Of a stretch of 64,000 nucleotides of DNA, positions 26,148 through 35,171 are shown piece by piece. The notes beneath the pieces are model-generated. The model worked only from the letters and a program-made list of their open reading frames with translations, was not told where the DNA came from and searched no databases. Both the position numbers and the translations under genes were made by a program. The number at the start of each line of letters is the position of its first letter. The first letter of the stretch is position 1. The stretch is from positions 1,041,501-1,105,500 of the forward strand of contig NZ_CP079194.1 of assembly GCF_019297855.1 (NCBI RefSeq), given 5' to 3'. Origin of the DNA: Gymnodinialimonas ceratoperidinii. GTDB taxonomy: Bacteria; Pseudomonadota; Alphaproteobacteria; Rhodobacterales; Rhodobacteraceae.

Positions 26148-27008
26148 ATGGAACAACTGATCCCACATCGCCTGACCGTCCTCGGTCATCCCCAACGCCT
26201 CGCGGTGTTTCGTTTGCTGATGCGGCGATACCCGGACCGGGTGCCGGCCACGGAACTGGCCGCCGCGTTGGACGTGAAGCCGAACACGTTGTCGAGCTAC
26301 GTCAAGGCGCTCCTCGAGGCGGGCATGGTGACGCAGGAGCGGGTGGGGACATCTCTGCGTTACGCAGCCCATCTAGAAGCGGCGCGAGAGACCATTGATT
26401 ACCTGTTGAATGATTGCTGCCGGGGGCGTCCCGAAATATGCGCGCCGGCCGTCGCATCGCCGAAGGGAGAGCACAGCATGCCCGACCGCAAGTACAACGT
26501 CCTGTTCATCTGCACCGGCAATTCCGCCCGCTCGATCTTCGCGGAGTCGATCCTGCGGCACATGGCCGGTGACCGCTTCGAGGTCCATTCCGCAGGCACC
26601 AAACCGCAGTCCGAGCTGAACCCCTTCGCCGTGGCGGTTCTGCAGCAGAAGGGCCATGACGTCTCGGCGCTGAGGGCCAAGAATATCGCGGAATTTCGAG
26701 GCCCTGACGCCCCCCGCTTCGATTTCGTCTTCACCGTTTGCGATCAGGCCGCGAACGAGGAATGCCCGACATGGCAGGGCCAGCCGATCAGCGCCCATTG
26801 GGGCCTGCCCGATCCGGTCAAGGCGCAAGGATCGGACGCGGAACGCAGCCTCGCATTCCAGCAGGCCTACGGCGTACTGCACAACCGGATGCTCGGCTTT
26901 ACAGCCCTCCCGCTCGACGCGCTGGACAGGATGTCCCTGCAATGGGCCGTTGATGATCTCGCCCGTCTCACCACGACCGACACGCCTACCGAAGGATCGC
27001 CCTCATGA
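26148..27008 (+). CDS. ArsR-ArsC fusion: arsenic-responsive repressor joined to arsenate reductase
   Basis: 286 residues. Residues 1-100 are a winged helix ([29 protein letters not shown]). Cys90, Cys91 and Cys98 ([10 protein letters not shown]) sit where ArsR proteins of the Acidithiobacillus type bind As(III). From Met111 an LMW-phosphatase-type arsenate reductase follows: [17 protein letters not shown] with the CX5R loop (Cys122), [13 protein letters not shown], and [19 protein letters not shown] with the accessory Cys. It would reduce arsenate and sense arsenite. It overlaps the downstream GAPDH gene by ATGA. No ribosome binding site precedes the ATG. Confidence 0.9.
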   Translation: MEQLIPHRLTVLGHPQRLAVFRLLMRRYPDRVPATELAAALDVKPNTLSSYVKALLEAGMVTQERVGTSLRYAAHLEAARETIDYLLNDCCRGRPEICAPAVASPKGEHSMPDRKYNVLFICTGNSARSIFAESILRHMAGDRFEVHSAGTKPQSELNPFAVAVLQQKGHDVSALRAKNIAEFRGPDAPRFDFVFTVCDQAANEECPTWQGQPISAHWGLPDPVKAQGSDAERSLAFQQAYGVLHNRMLGFTALPLDALDRMSLQWAVDDLARLTTTDTPTEGSPS

Positions 27009-28003
27009 CTGTTTTCGCCCTCAACGGCCTTGGCCGCATCGGCAAACTCGCCCTGAAACCCCTGCTCGAGAGCGGCGCCGAGATCGCCTGGATCAACGAC
27101 GGCGTGGGCGCGCCCGACATGCACGCCCATCTGCTGGAGTTCGACACCGTTCACGGCCGCTGGAACGCCGAGTTCGCCTATGACGACGACAGCGTCACGA
27201 TCGACGGCACCCGGCTGCCGTTCATCGGCACCCGCGACCTTACGGCTCTCCCGCTCGAGGGCGTGGACGTCGTGATCGACTGCACCGGCGCGTTCAAGTC
27301 CGAGGCCGCCCTCGCGCCGTATTTCGAGGCTGGCGTCAAGAAGGTCGTCGTCTCCGCCCCGGTGAAAGACGGCGATACCGCCAACATCGTGATGGGCGTG
27401 AACGAGAGCACCTATGACGCCGACCGCCACCGGATCGTCACCGCCGCCTCCTGCACCACCAATTGCCTCGCGCCGGTGGTGAAGGTCATCCACGATTCCC
27501 TCCGCATCCGGCATGGCTCGATCACGACGATCCACAACGTGACCAACACGCAGACCATCGTTGACCGGCCCGCCAAGGATTTGCGGCGCGCGCGCTCGGC
27601 GCTCAACTCGCTGATCCCGACGACGACCGGCAGCGCGACGGCGATCACCCTGATCTACCCCGAGCTCAAGGGCCGTCTGAACGGCCACGCCGTCCGGGTG
27701 CCGCTGCTCAACGCCTCGCTAACCGACTGCGTCTTCGAGGTGGCGCGCGAGACCACGGCCGAGGAGGTCAACGCCTTCTTCAAGGAAGCCGCCGAGGGGC
27801 CGCTCAAGGGCATCCTGGGCTACGAGGAGCGCCCACTGGTCTCCACCGATTACACCAACGACACGCGCTCCAGCATCGTCGACGCGCCCTCCACCATGGT
27901 GGTGAACGGCACGCAGGTGAAGATCTACGCGTGGTACGACAACGAGATGGGCTACGCGCACCGGCTCGTCGACGTGGCGCGGATGGTCGGGGACGGCCTG
28001 TGA
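27005..28003 (+). CDS. ArsJ-associated glyceraldehyde-3-phosphate dehydrogenase
   Basis: 332 residues of the GAPDH family: [17 protein letters not shown] (NAD site), [17 protein letters not shown] (catalytic Cys) and [18 protein letters not shown] near the end. It follows arsRC (ATGA) and precedes arsJ (GTGA). In such operons the enzyme adds arsenate to glyceraldehyde-3-phosphate to form unstable 1-arseno-3-phosphoglycerate, which ArsJ exports. It is therefore probably an arsenic-resistance copy rather than the glycolytic one. Confidence 0.92.
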   Translation: MTVFALNGLGRIGKLALKPLLESGAEIAWINDGVGAPDMHAHLLEFDTVHGRWNAEFAYDDDSVTIDGTRLPFIGTRDLTALPLEGVDVVIDCTGAFKSEAALAPYFEAGVKKVVVSAPVKDGDTANIVMGVNESTYDADRHRIVTAASCTTNCLAPVVKVIHDSLRIRHGSITTIHNVTNTQTIVDRPAKDLRRARSALNSLIPTTTGSATAITLIYPELKGRLNGHAVRVPLLNASLTDCVFEVARETTAEEVNAFFKEAAEGPLKGILGYEERPLVSTDYTNDTRSSIVDAPSTMVVNGTQVKIYAWYDNEMGYAHRLVDVARMVGDGL

Positions 28004-29271
28004 GCACCGCCAACCCGCGCCCCGAGGGGCTCTCGGCCTACGTCGCCGTCACTGCCGCCTATTGGGCCTTCATGCTGACCGATGGCGCCTTGCGGATGCT
28101 GGTGCTGCTGCACTTTCACACCCTCGGCTTCTCGCCGGTGCAACTGGCCTACCTCTTCATCCTCTATGAAATCGCGGGCATCGTGACGAACCTCTGCGCG
28201 GGCTGGATCGCGGCGCGGTTCGGTCTGACCTCGACGCTCTACGCGGGGCTCGGGTTGCAGGTTCTGGCGCTGCTCGCGCTGGCGATGCTCGACCCGGCGT
28301 GGGCCATCGGCCTGTCGGTCGTCTTCGTGATGCTGGTGCAGGGGGCAAGCGGCGTGGCGAAGGACCTCGCCAAGATGTCCGCGAAATCCGCCGTGAAGCT
28401 TCTGGCTCCGGCAGAGGGCGGCGGCTTGTTCCGGTGGGTCGCCCTGCTGACCGGGTCCAAGAACATGGTGAAGGGCGTGGGCTTCCTTCTGGGCGCGGCG
28501 CTTCTGGCGACACTGGGGTTCGTCTGGGCCGTCCTCGGCATGGCGGCGATCTTGGCGCTCATCCTCGCGGCGGTGCTGGTCGCCATGCCCGCAGGTCTGC
28601 CCAAGGGCCGCAAGGGGGCGAAGTTCTCCGAGGTCTTCTCGAAATCGGCCAATGTGAACTGGCTCAGCGTCGCGCGGGTCTTCCTCTTCGGCGCGCGCGA
28701 CGTCTGGTTCGTCGTCGGCATCCCAATCTATTTCTACGCGGTCCTGTCCGATGGGACCGAGGCCGGTAACCGCGCGACGTTCTTTCTCATCGGGTCCTTC
28801 ATGGCGGGGTGGATCATCCTTTACGGGCTGGTGCAGGCCAATGCCCCCCGTATCCTGCGCGCCGCCTCCCGCTCGGAGGCCGCCCTTCTAGACGCCGCGC
28901 GGAACTGGGCCTGGGGGCTGGCCGCGGTGCCGGTGGTGCTGACAATCGCCTCGCTGGTGGCAGATGGCCCGCAGGACTGGCTGACGGTGACGCTGGTGGC
29001 CGGCCTGCTTGTCTTCGGGATGGTCTTCGCGGTCAATTCCTCGCTCCATTCCTACCTGATCCTGTCGTTCTCGAAGGCCGAACGCGTGACGATGGACGTG
29101 GGCTTCTACTACATGGCCAACGCCGCGGGCCGCCTCCTGGGCACGCTGCTGTCGGGCCTGACCTACCAAATCGGCGGCCTCTCCCTCATGCTGGCAAGCG
29201 CCGCCGCAATGGTCATGGCCGCCGCACTCGCCTCCGGACGCCTGACGCCCGACGGCGCGGCGGACGCCTAG
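28000..29271 (+). CDS. arsJ: ArsJ, organoarsenical MFS efflux permease
   Basis: 423 residues with about twelve hydrophobic segments of the major facilitator type. The N-terminal region ([43 protein letters not shown]) and the cytoplasmic stretch [12 protein letters not shown] are characteristic of ArsJ. It exports 1-arseno-3-phosphoglycerate made by the neighbouring GAPDH, giving arsenate resistance. The start is a GTG overlapping the GAPDH stop. Its last bases overlap the stop of the convergent membrane-protein gene. Confidence 0.92.
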   Translation: MSTANPRPEGLSAYVAVTAAYWAFMLTDGALRMLVLLHFHTLGFSPVQLAYLFILYEIAGIVTNLCAGWIAARFGLTSTLYAGLGLQVLALLALAMLDPAWAIGLSVVFVMLVQGASGVAKDLAKMSAKSAVKLLAPAEGGGLFRWVALLTGSKNMVKGVGFLLGAALLATLGFVWAVLGMAAILALILAAVLVAMPAGLPKGRKGAKFSEVFSKSANVNWLSVARVFLFGARDVWFVVGIPIYFYAVLSDGTEAGNRATFFLIGSFMAGWIILYGLVQANAPRILRAASRSEAALLDAARNWAWGLAAVPVVLTIASLVADGPQDWLTVTLVAGLLVFGMVFAVNSSLHSYLILSFSKAERVTMDVGFYYMANAAGRLLGTLLSGLTYQIGGLSLMLASAAAMVMAAALASGRLTPDGAADA

Positions 29272-29951
29272 ACGCCAGCCGCCGCTGGCCCGGGCCGCGC
29301 GCGGACGCGGAGCAGGTCAACCCCGATGGCGAAGAACCACCCGATGGCGCCGAGGCCAAAGACGGCTCCCGCCACGTCTCCCGCTGCGGGGACGAGCGTG
29401 ATGATCCCGGCGGCCCCGGTCACGAGGCCGAGCAGGGAGGTGAACCGCCCGAGGCCCTTGCCCCGCCACCCGAAGAGGCTGACGCAAGCGATCCAGACCG
29501 CCCCCGCGATTTCGTTGCCGCCGCCAAGGCCAAGCTCGACGGCGTGCAGAACCTCCCAGGTTTGCGCGGCCCCCTCGGGGTCATGCGCTGCAAGGGTCAC
29601 GGCACGTTCAACGGCGACATTCGCCACCATGCCGGCCGCCAATACCAACGTGGCCCAGATCAACCCGAAGGCGCGGGTCAGCGCAGCGCCGTCCGGCGTG
29701 GCTGGCCGCAAGTGGGCCGCCAGGGCTGTGACTAGCACCGTCAGGCCCAAAGCGTTGATGATGTAGATGCCGGTATTCCACGTGATCAGGAGCCCCGGGT
29801 TTTCGCTGGCAAAGGCGACGACGGCGTCGGCATCGAGCTCGCCGCTGCCAAAACCCAACGGCGCAAGAACGGTGAGGAGGAGGGCGAAACCGAACACGTA
29901 GGTGCCGCCACAGAGAAGTGCGGCCAAGCCGCCAAAGGTGCGCAGGGTCAT
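29268..29951 (-). CDS. Multi-pass membrane protein (DUF4386-like)
   Basis: 227 residues with six or seven hydrophobic helices (for example GLAALLCGGTYVFGFALLLTV, GIYIINALGLTVLVTALAAHL, AFGLIWATLVLAAGMVANVAV). It resembles DUF4386-type proteins of unknown function. It overlaps the upstream SDR gene by ATGA on the same strand and is the last of a three-gene unit. No catalytic motif is visible. Confidence 0.6.
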   Translation of the reverse strand: MTLRTFGGLAALLCGGTYVFGFALLLTVLAPLGFGSGELDADAVVAFASENPGLLITWNTGIYIINALGLTVLVTALAAHLRPATPDGAALTRAFGLIWATLVLAAGMVANVAVERAVTLAAHDPEGAAQTWEVLHAVELGLGGGNEIAGAVWIACVSLFGWRGKGLGRFTSLLGLVTGAAGIITLVPAAGDVAGAVFGLGAIGWFFAIGVDLLRVRARPGPAAAGV

Positions 29952-30808
29952 GATAGGCTCCGTTCTGCGTTGATGATGTCAGCGAAATGATCCTTCAGGC
30001 GTCTCGTGCCGTGACGCTCTCCGACCATGTCTTGCGCCATGGCGCTCAGGAAGAACTGCGCCGGCCCATGGATCTTGCGCGGCGTGATCCACGGCAGAAG
30101 CCGCAACGCGGCGCGACGCAGGAGATCGGGCACATAGGTGATGCGGCTGCGCGCACCCACACAGGCAAAGGCGAGCCCGGCGATCTCCGCAAGCGTGAGG
30201 ACGTCCGGCCCGCCCACGTCCAACCAATCCCGGCCTTCCGCGATGGCCTCGGCGCTGGCGCAAGCCAGGTCCGCGCCGTGGATCGGGTTGATCCGGCACC
30301 CGCCGTCGCCAAACAGCCAGACCCGCCCGGCCTGCGCCATCGCAAGAATGTCCTCCATGTCCGAGAAATACCCCGAGGGCGCGATCACGGTGGCGCGTAG
30401 CGGGCTGTCGGCCAAGGCTTCAACAAAAGCCGCCTTTGCCGCCACCAGCGGGACATCCGACATGGCCCCGGCGTTGAGCACATGGATATAGGCGAAGCGT
30501 CGGACGCCCGCAGCCTCGGCCTCGCGCAGCAGGTTCACATTGGCTTGGAAATCGACGTCCCAATATCTCAACCCGTCGGCCTGCCGCGTGATCCCAAGCG
30601 CCGAGATCACCAGATCCGCGCCCGACATGGTGCCGACAAGGGTCTCGGGCCGGGTGGCTTCGGCTTCGATCAATTGGTCCGCCGTCACGCCTCGCGCACG
30701 CTCGGCGTTTCGGACAAGCGCCATGACGTACCAGCCTCGCTGGTGGTACTCCTCGCAAAGATGACGCCCGAGGTATCCGGTCGCGCCGGCGATGAAGACG
30801 GTTTTCAT
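29948..30808 (-). CDS. NmrA/atypical SDR NAD(P)-binding protein
   Basis: 286 residues with the atypical SDR fingerprint FIAGATGYLGRHLCEEY at the N-terminus, VISALGITRQADG in the second half of the fold, and VIAPSGYFSDME. The usual Tyr-x-x-x-Lys is not evident, as in NmrA-like and ubiquinone-biosynthesis accessory relatives. It may be a redox sensor or a reductase; the substrate is unknown. It lies between two small membrane-protein genes in one unit. Confidence 0.75.
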   Translation of the reverse strand: MKTVFIAGATGYLGRHLCEEYHQRGWYVMALVRNAERARGVTADQLIEAEATRPETLVGTMSGADLVISALGITRQADGLRYWDVDFQANVNLLREAEAAGVRRFAYIHVLNAGAMSDVPLVAAKAAFVEALADSPLRATVIAPSGYFSDMEDILAMAQAGRVWLFGDGGCRINPIHGADLACASAEAIAEGRDWLDVGGPDVLTLAEIAGLAFACVGARSRITYVPDLLRRAALRLLPWITPRKIHGPAQFFLSAMAQDMVGERHGTRRLKDHFADIINAERSLS

Positions 30809-30826
30809 TGTCTTGGCTCCAATGGC

Positions 30827-31204
30827 TTAAAGAAATGCGACAGCCAGGGCACTCACGGCCATGGCGCATGTGACAGGCGCCCAAAGCAGCCTTTCAGGGC
30901 GCGAGGGGCTGATCGCATTGGCAATGGCGGTGAGGATGGAAAGCCCGAGTGCTGCCCAGAACAGGCCATCGGGGACCTCTGCCGCGATCACGCCGGCCCT
31001 TGCCAGAACCACCCAGGCCATCGCGGCAAGAAGGCTGCCCTGTACCACGGCCAGGATGCGCCACCTCGGGGGCAGAACGCCGGGATGTCGCCCGCCATTG
31101 GCGAAGCGGCCCCATGGCGCGCCCATGGCGAGGCCGATCTGCATGGCGAGAGGCAGCGCGCAGCAAGTCGCGTAGATCAGGGCAAAGGCGGATGCGGTGG
31201 ACAT
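30827..31204 (-). CDS. Small membrane protein (125 aa), unknown
   Basis: Four hydrophobic segments (FALIYATCCALPLAMQIGLAM, ILAVVQGSLLAAMAWVVLA, LFWAALGLSILTAIANAI, LLWAPVTCAMAVSALAVAFL) with a short cytoplasmic loop PRWR. ATG 31204 has GGAG eight bases upstream. It is 18 bases before the SDR gene on the same strand, so probably co-transcribed. No family is recognised. Confidence 0.65.
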   Translation of the reverse strand: MSTASAFALIYATCCALPLAMQIGLAMGAPWGRFANGGRHPGVLPPRWRILAVVQGSLLAAMAWVVLARAGVIAAEVPDGLFWAALGLSILTAIANAISPSRPERLLWAPVTCAMAVSALAVAFL

Positions 31205-31386
31205 GGCAAGGCTCCGGAAAAGGGCCGGATCAGCAGCGACGCTGACCCGGCAGAGAGGGGGGCACATCGGCCGGAGGCACAGCGCGCGCGTCGCGGAGAA
31301 ACTGTCCGGTCAGCAAAAGGTGCAGCGCCAAAAAACGCCGATTGCGGCAATGCAGGATGGTCATGGTCGGTCTCATCCTGCGGCGC

Positions 31387-31749
31387 TCAACCGACAACGG
31401 CATGGCCGCGCCCGCGCAGGCATTCGACGACGATGGCTTCCCGCCGCTCTCCGGCTTCGACGGTGCCGGCAACGCCGCCGGCCAATGCGCCGGCAATCGC
31501 GCCGCCCAAGGCGTCGCCCGTGTCGGCCTGTCCCAGAAGCGCGCCCGCGCCCGCGCCCATGACCGTCGCACCCAGAGTATCCTGATCAAACTGGTTCTGG
31601 TTGCGCGCAAGGGTCTGACAGGCGCTCAGGTCCGAGCGGAAGGCCGCGGTCGGCGCGCCGTCAAGGATCGGTGTGTAATTTGCCCCGCTATCGGCGCAGG
31701 CGGCCAGAAGGCTGACGCCCGCAACCGTGGCAATCGTGAGAGTTTTCAT
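31387..31749 (-). CDS. Glycine-zipper lipoprotein
   Basis: 120 residues. The signal TIATVAGVSLLAACADS contains a lipobox (LLAAC), so the mature protein should start at Cys and be lipid-anchored. The second half has a glycine-zipper helix (VMGAGAGALLGQADTGDALG and GGAIAGALAGGVAG), typical of small outer-membrane-associated lipoproteins. ATG 31749 has AAAGG upstream. About 180 bases separate it from the next gene, so co-transcription is uncertain. Function unknown. Confidence 0.8.
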   Translation of the reverse strand: MKTLTIATVAGVSLLAACADSGANYTPILDGAPTAAFRSDLSACQTLARNQNQFDQDTLGATVMGAGAGALLGQADTGDALGGAIAGALAGGVAGTVEAGERREAIVVECLRGRGHAVVG

Positions 31750-31856
31750 ATCGTGACCTTTCTCGTCAATTTGATGAGAGAGGAGATAAGCCCCGATGCG
31801 GCGCTGCGGCATGACCGGATGTATCAGCCGTTTGACACTTGGTAACAATCGGCGCG

Positions 31857-32882
31857 TCAGGCCGCGCGGTTGAGGTAGGCCGTGGGGCTGTGGCCGGTCC
31901 AGCGCTTGAAGGCCCGCACGAAAGAGGATGCCTCCGAAAAGCCCAACAGGTAGGCCGTCTCGTTGACCGAGACCTTCTGCGCGCTCAGGTAATCCAGCGC
32001 CATGCGTTTGCGGAGATCGTCGTGCACTTCGCCGAAGGTCAGGCCCTCATCCTTCAGCCGCCGATAAAGCGTCTGGCGGCTCATCCCCACGTCACGGGCC
32101 ACGCGATCCATCGAAATGCTGCCTTCATGCAACCGAGGCAGGATCTGCGCCTCGACGAGGCCGCGCGTGGTGGTGGCGGCTTCCAGCTCTTCCAGCAGCG
32201 CGTCGGCGTGGCGCGTGAAGATGCCAAAGGCGTAGGCGTGTCCGGGCTCGAAATCGGAATCGTCGGTGATCCAGACGGGATCGATCCGCAGCGCATTGCG
32301 CGCGGCATTGAAATGGACAGGAAGGCGGAAAAGCTCGGGATATTGATCCACATGCGGCGGCGGCGCATAGGTCACCTCCAGTTCGATGCCGAAGGTCAGG
32401 TTCGGAAACGACCGGCGAAACTCGCTGATGAACCGCGCGAAAGAGGCTTCGGTGCCCAGATACTCGGTTTCAGGGAAAATCAGGTGATCAATGATCCAGA
32501 GCCCCTGCGGCGTTTCCAACAGTTCGAACCGATCGCGCCCCTGCGCCGCATCACGCTCGGACATCAGGCGGAGGTACCGATTCAACTGCGCGATGGAATG
32601 CGCCAGTGACGCCGAGGTGTGCACGATCTGGCCGACGACCGACATGGTTTCCAGCTCTGACGCAAAGGTGTGGCGCAGCAGAAGGGCCGTGTCACCGGTC
32701 TGGGAAATCGCCGCCCCGATCAGCGCCTCGTATGAGGCGACGGGAATGCGGTTGTCCTGATCACGAAGATCCGCCTCGCTCAGGCCGCTGGCGGACAGCA
32801 GGCTGGACCTGTCCGCGCCTTGGCCCACGGCGAAATCCGCAAGCGCGGCGGCAAAGCCTGCCGCCATTGTTGGAGCGCCCAT
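31857..32882 (-). CDS. AraC-family transcriptional regulator
   Basis: 341 residues: an N-terminal ~200-residue arabinose-binding-like domain of the OruR/ArgR type (LRHTFASELETMSVVGQIVHT), and a C-terminal double HTH (ISMDRVARDVGMSRQTLYRRL and VNETAYLLGFSEASSFVRAF). The second HTH with LLGFSEASSFVRAFKRWTG is the AraC signature. Its targets may be the downstream lipoprotein and membrane genes, or the divergent PhnD-like gene. The effector is unknown. Confidence 0.9.
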   Translation of the reverse strand: MGAPTMAAGFAAALADFAVGQGADRSSLLSASGLSEADLRDQDNRIPVASYEALIGAAISQTGDTALLLRHTFASELETMSVVGQIVHTSASLAHSIAQLNRYLRLMSERDAAQGRDRFELLETPQGLWIIDHLIFPETEYLGTEASFARFISEFRRSFPNLTFGIELEVTYAPPPHVDQYPELFRLPVHFNAARNALRIDPVWITDDSDFEPGHAYAFGIFTRHADALLEELEAATTTRGLVEAQILPRLHEGSISMDRVARDVGMSRQTLYRRLKDEGLTFGEVHDDLRKRMALDYLSAQKVSVNETAYLLGFSEASSFVRAFKRWTGHSPTAYLNRAA

Positions 32883-33088
32883 GACAATACTCTACGTAAT
32901 GAAATACCGTGACGCACTATTGCCCCATTCGAAAAAAGCGGCAACTCCCGGTCATAACCCTTTGTCCGGTGAACCCGCCATGAGCCTGTCGATATCACTT
33001 CGGTCCGGCCAACCGCGTTTCGACAATCACCAGTTCCGCCTGTAGGTTGCCCTCGACGTGACAACACACTCCAAAGCGGGACCCGCCG

Positions 33089-33856
33089 ATGATTGCCAGC
33101 CTGATGATGTACCAGCGGCCCGAGCTTGCGGCGGCCCATGACAGGTTGTGGTCTGCGATCCGGGACCGGCTGCGCGCGGACGGCATTCCCGCGCCCAAAA
33201 GCCTGTCGCAGGACGCCGAAGAGTTTTCCGTCTGGCGCGATCCCGAGCTGGTCCTGAGCCAGACCTGCGGCATGCCTTATCGGCTCTGGCTCCACGGGCA
33301 GGTGAGCCTTGTCGGAACGCCGGATTACGGGCTCGACGCCTGCCCGCCGGGCCACTACCGCAGCGCGCTTGTCGTGCGGGCGGATGACCCGCGAGAGCAG
33401 GTGACGGACTTCGCAAACGCGCGATTTGCCTACAACCAGACCTTCTCCCAATCCGGCTTCGCGGCGCCGTTCTGGCACCTGCACGACCACGGCTTCTTCT
33501 TTCAGGATCGCCTCCACACCGGCGCGCACCTCGCCTCCGCGCGCGCCGTGGCCGACGGCACGGCAGACATCGCCTCTCTGGACGCAGTTACATGGCGCAA
33601 CATCGAAAGGTTCGACCCCTTCGCCCCCCGCCTGAGGGTCCTCGCCTGGACCGCGCCCACCCCGGGCCTGCCGCTGATCACCTCCGCCAGCAACGACGCC
33701 CCGGCCATAACCCGCGCTGTTCACGCCGCCATCGACGACCTCTCGCAGGAGGACAAGGACCTGCTTGGCTTGAAAGGGCTCGTCAGCATCCCAAAGGAAA
33801 ACTACCTCGCCGTGCCGAACCCGCCGGGCACGGCCGAGCTTTCGCCACCGATCTAG
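33089..33856 (+). CDS. PhnD/SsuA-like substrate-binding domain protein without signal peptide
   Basis: 255 residues. The middle and C-terminal parts (VTDFANARFAYNQTFSQSG, ARAVADGTADIASLDAVTWR and VLAWTAPTPGLPLITSASND) follow the PhnD-like periplasmic-binding-protein fold used for phosphonate uptake. No N-terminal signal sequence or lipobox is present, and no ABC transporter genes are adjacent, so it may work in the cytoplasm or be a repurposed binding protein. It diverges from the AraC gene. Its TAG overlaps the stop codon of the convergent glycosyltransferase. Confidence 0.7.
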   Translation: MIASLMMYQRPELAAAHDRLWSAIRDRLRADGIPAPKSLSQDAEEFSVWRDPELVLSQTCGMPYRLWLHGQVSLVGTPDYGLDACPPGHYRSALVVRADDPREQVTDFANARFAYNQTFSQSGFAAPFWHLHDHGFFFQDRLHTGAHLASARAVADGTADIASLDAVTWRNIERFDPFAPRLRVLAWTAPTPGLPLITSASNDAPAITRAVHAAIDDLSQEDKDLLGLKGLVSIPKENYLAVPNPPGTAELSPPI

Positions 33857-34941
33857 CGGACGATCCCTTTCAGGGATTCCACCCCCTCGAACCGCCGGCT
33901 GACGCTGCAGACGGGGGAGGTCTCGAGGGCGTCCGATTTATCGATCATCGTGGAATACATCGTGCTCCCACCCGCGTGCTGCCCGCGCTGCACGTTGTAC
34001 TCGAAGCCCGAGACGCCCTTGTAGAACTTGAAGTGCAGCAGAGCGGCGATGGATTCCGACACCGGGACCTTGGTGTTGATGGCATGGGGCGCACGATGGA
34101 ATTTCATGCCAACCTGCCATTTGAGAAGCGCAAATTTGTTCAAGATGACCGGAGATTTTGTGAAGGCAGACTTGGTCGCGGCACGCGTTAATCTATTTTG
34201 CCAAGCCTGTAACCAAGACGGATTAATTGGCCGGTTCATGTTGGAATAGGTCGAGAGCAACGTGCGTTTGAGCGATGATAGCCGGCTCGGCGTGAAAAAA
34301 AGCCTCTCTCTCACGCCGCCCATGAAGCAAACCGGCGGTGTCGGAAAACGACGCGCAAATTTCTTGGGCAGGGCTGCGATCCGCAGGCCGGATGGTACTT
34401 CGCCTTGACCGTCAAAATAGGGGAAAGCCTGTGTCAGAGGGACGGAGCCATCATAGCGTTGCTCGTTGATTGGCAGGTCTGCATACATGTCGATCATGGC
34501 AGCAATTAAAGCAGCCTCTCCCGCATGATCGAGAGCCTCCGCTGTTTGCGGAAGAGTGCGGGTTTTGTCGGCAAGGTACAGGAATTCGTCCATGTCTGGC
34601 AGACAGACCCATGACCCGGCACAGTACTCGTTTAAGAGGAAATGTCTCCAAGCGGCGACGTTGTCCTTGAACTCCGCATCCCCAATCGGTCGAAACACCG
34701 CGACATCCGGCTGCTCTTTCAGGATCTCGAACGTGCCATCGGTCGACCGGTCGTCGACGATGTAGAACTGTTCGATGCCCAGTGCGCGATAGTGGTCGAG
34801 GAATTGTTCGACGATCAGCACCTCGTTGTGACAGAGGGTGACGCAGCTCACGCGGGGCAGGTCGCCAGATTTGCCAACAGCTGTCACGGGCGTGACCTGT
34901 TGCAAGGTTCCGATCTGGATGAGGTCCGCTGGCTGGCTCAT
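33853..34941 (-). CDS. Glycosyltransferase family 2-like protein
   Basis: 362 residues. VSCVTLCHNEVLIVEQFLDHYRALGIEQFYIVDDRSTDGT is the GT-A nucleotide-sugar-binding start, and WVCLPDMDEFLYL holds the DxD-like metal site. The C-terminal half (KKFARRFPTPPVCFMGGVRE…) resembles Glyco_tranf_2_4/GT92-type enzymes that decorate surface glycans. ATG 34941 has AAGG upstream; a 54-codon longer form lacks support. Codon use in the distal half is less GC-rich than its neighbours, which may mean recent transfer. Confidence 0.78.
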   Translation of the reverse strand: MSQPADLIQIGTLQQVTPVTAVGKSGDLPRVSCVTLCHNEVLIVEQFLDHYRALGIEQFYIVDDRSTDGTFEILKEQPDVAVFRPIGDAEFKDNVAAWRHFLLNEYCAGSWVCLPDMDEFLYLADKTRTLPQTAEALDHAGEAALIAAMIDMYADLPINEQRYDGSVPLTQAFPYFDGQGEVPSGLRIAALPKKFARRFPTPPVCFMGGVRERLFFTPSRLSSLKRTLLSTYSNMNRPINPSWLQAWQNRLTRAATKSAFTKSPVILNKFALLKWQVGMKFHRAPHAINTKVPVSESIAALLHFKFYKGVSGFEYNVQRGQHAGGSTMYSTMIDKSDALETSPVCSVSRRFEGVESLKGIVR

Positions 34942-35171
34942 GCTGTACCTTGTCGCTTGACTGACGGCGCGCCCGTGACGTCGCAATATTGCCCGGAACG
35001 GCCCGCTGCGATGCGCCCTGAGGCAGGTAACGCAAGGCGGTCCGTTTTCCAAGTCACGACGGATCGTGTCGGCTAACTTCGCCGCCTCATACATGGGATG
35101 CACCCGCGTCGAAAAGCTGGTCTAACCGTCGCGTCGCTTGGGGCGATGCGGGCTTGGGAGAGGGACACCGA

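Noticed and set aside
31230..31364. 44-codon minus-strand ORF between the lipoprotein and membrane-protein genes
   Set aside because: No convincing ribosome binding site and an Arg/Pro-rich translation; not supported.
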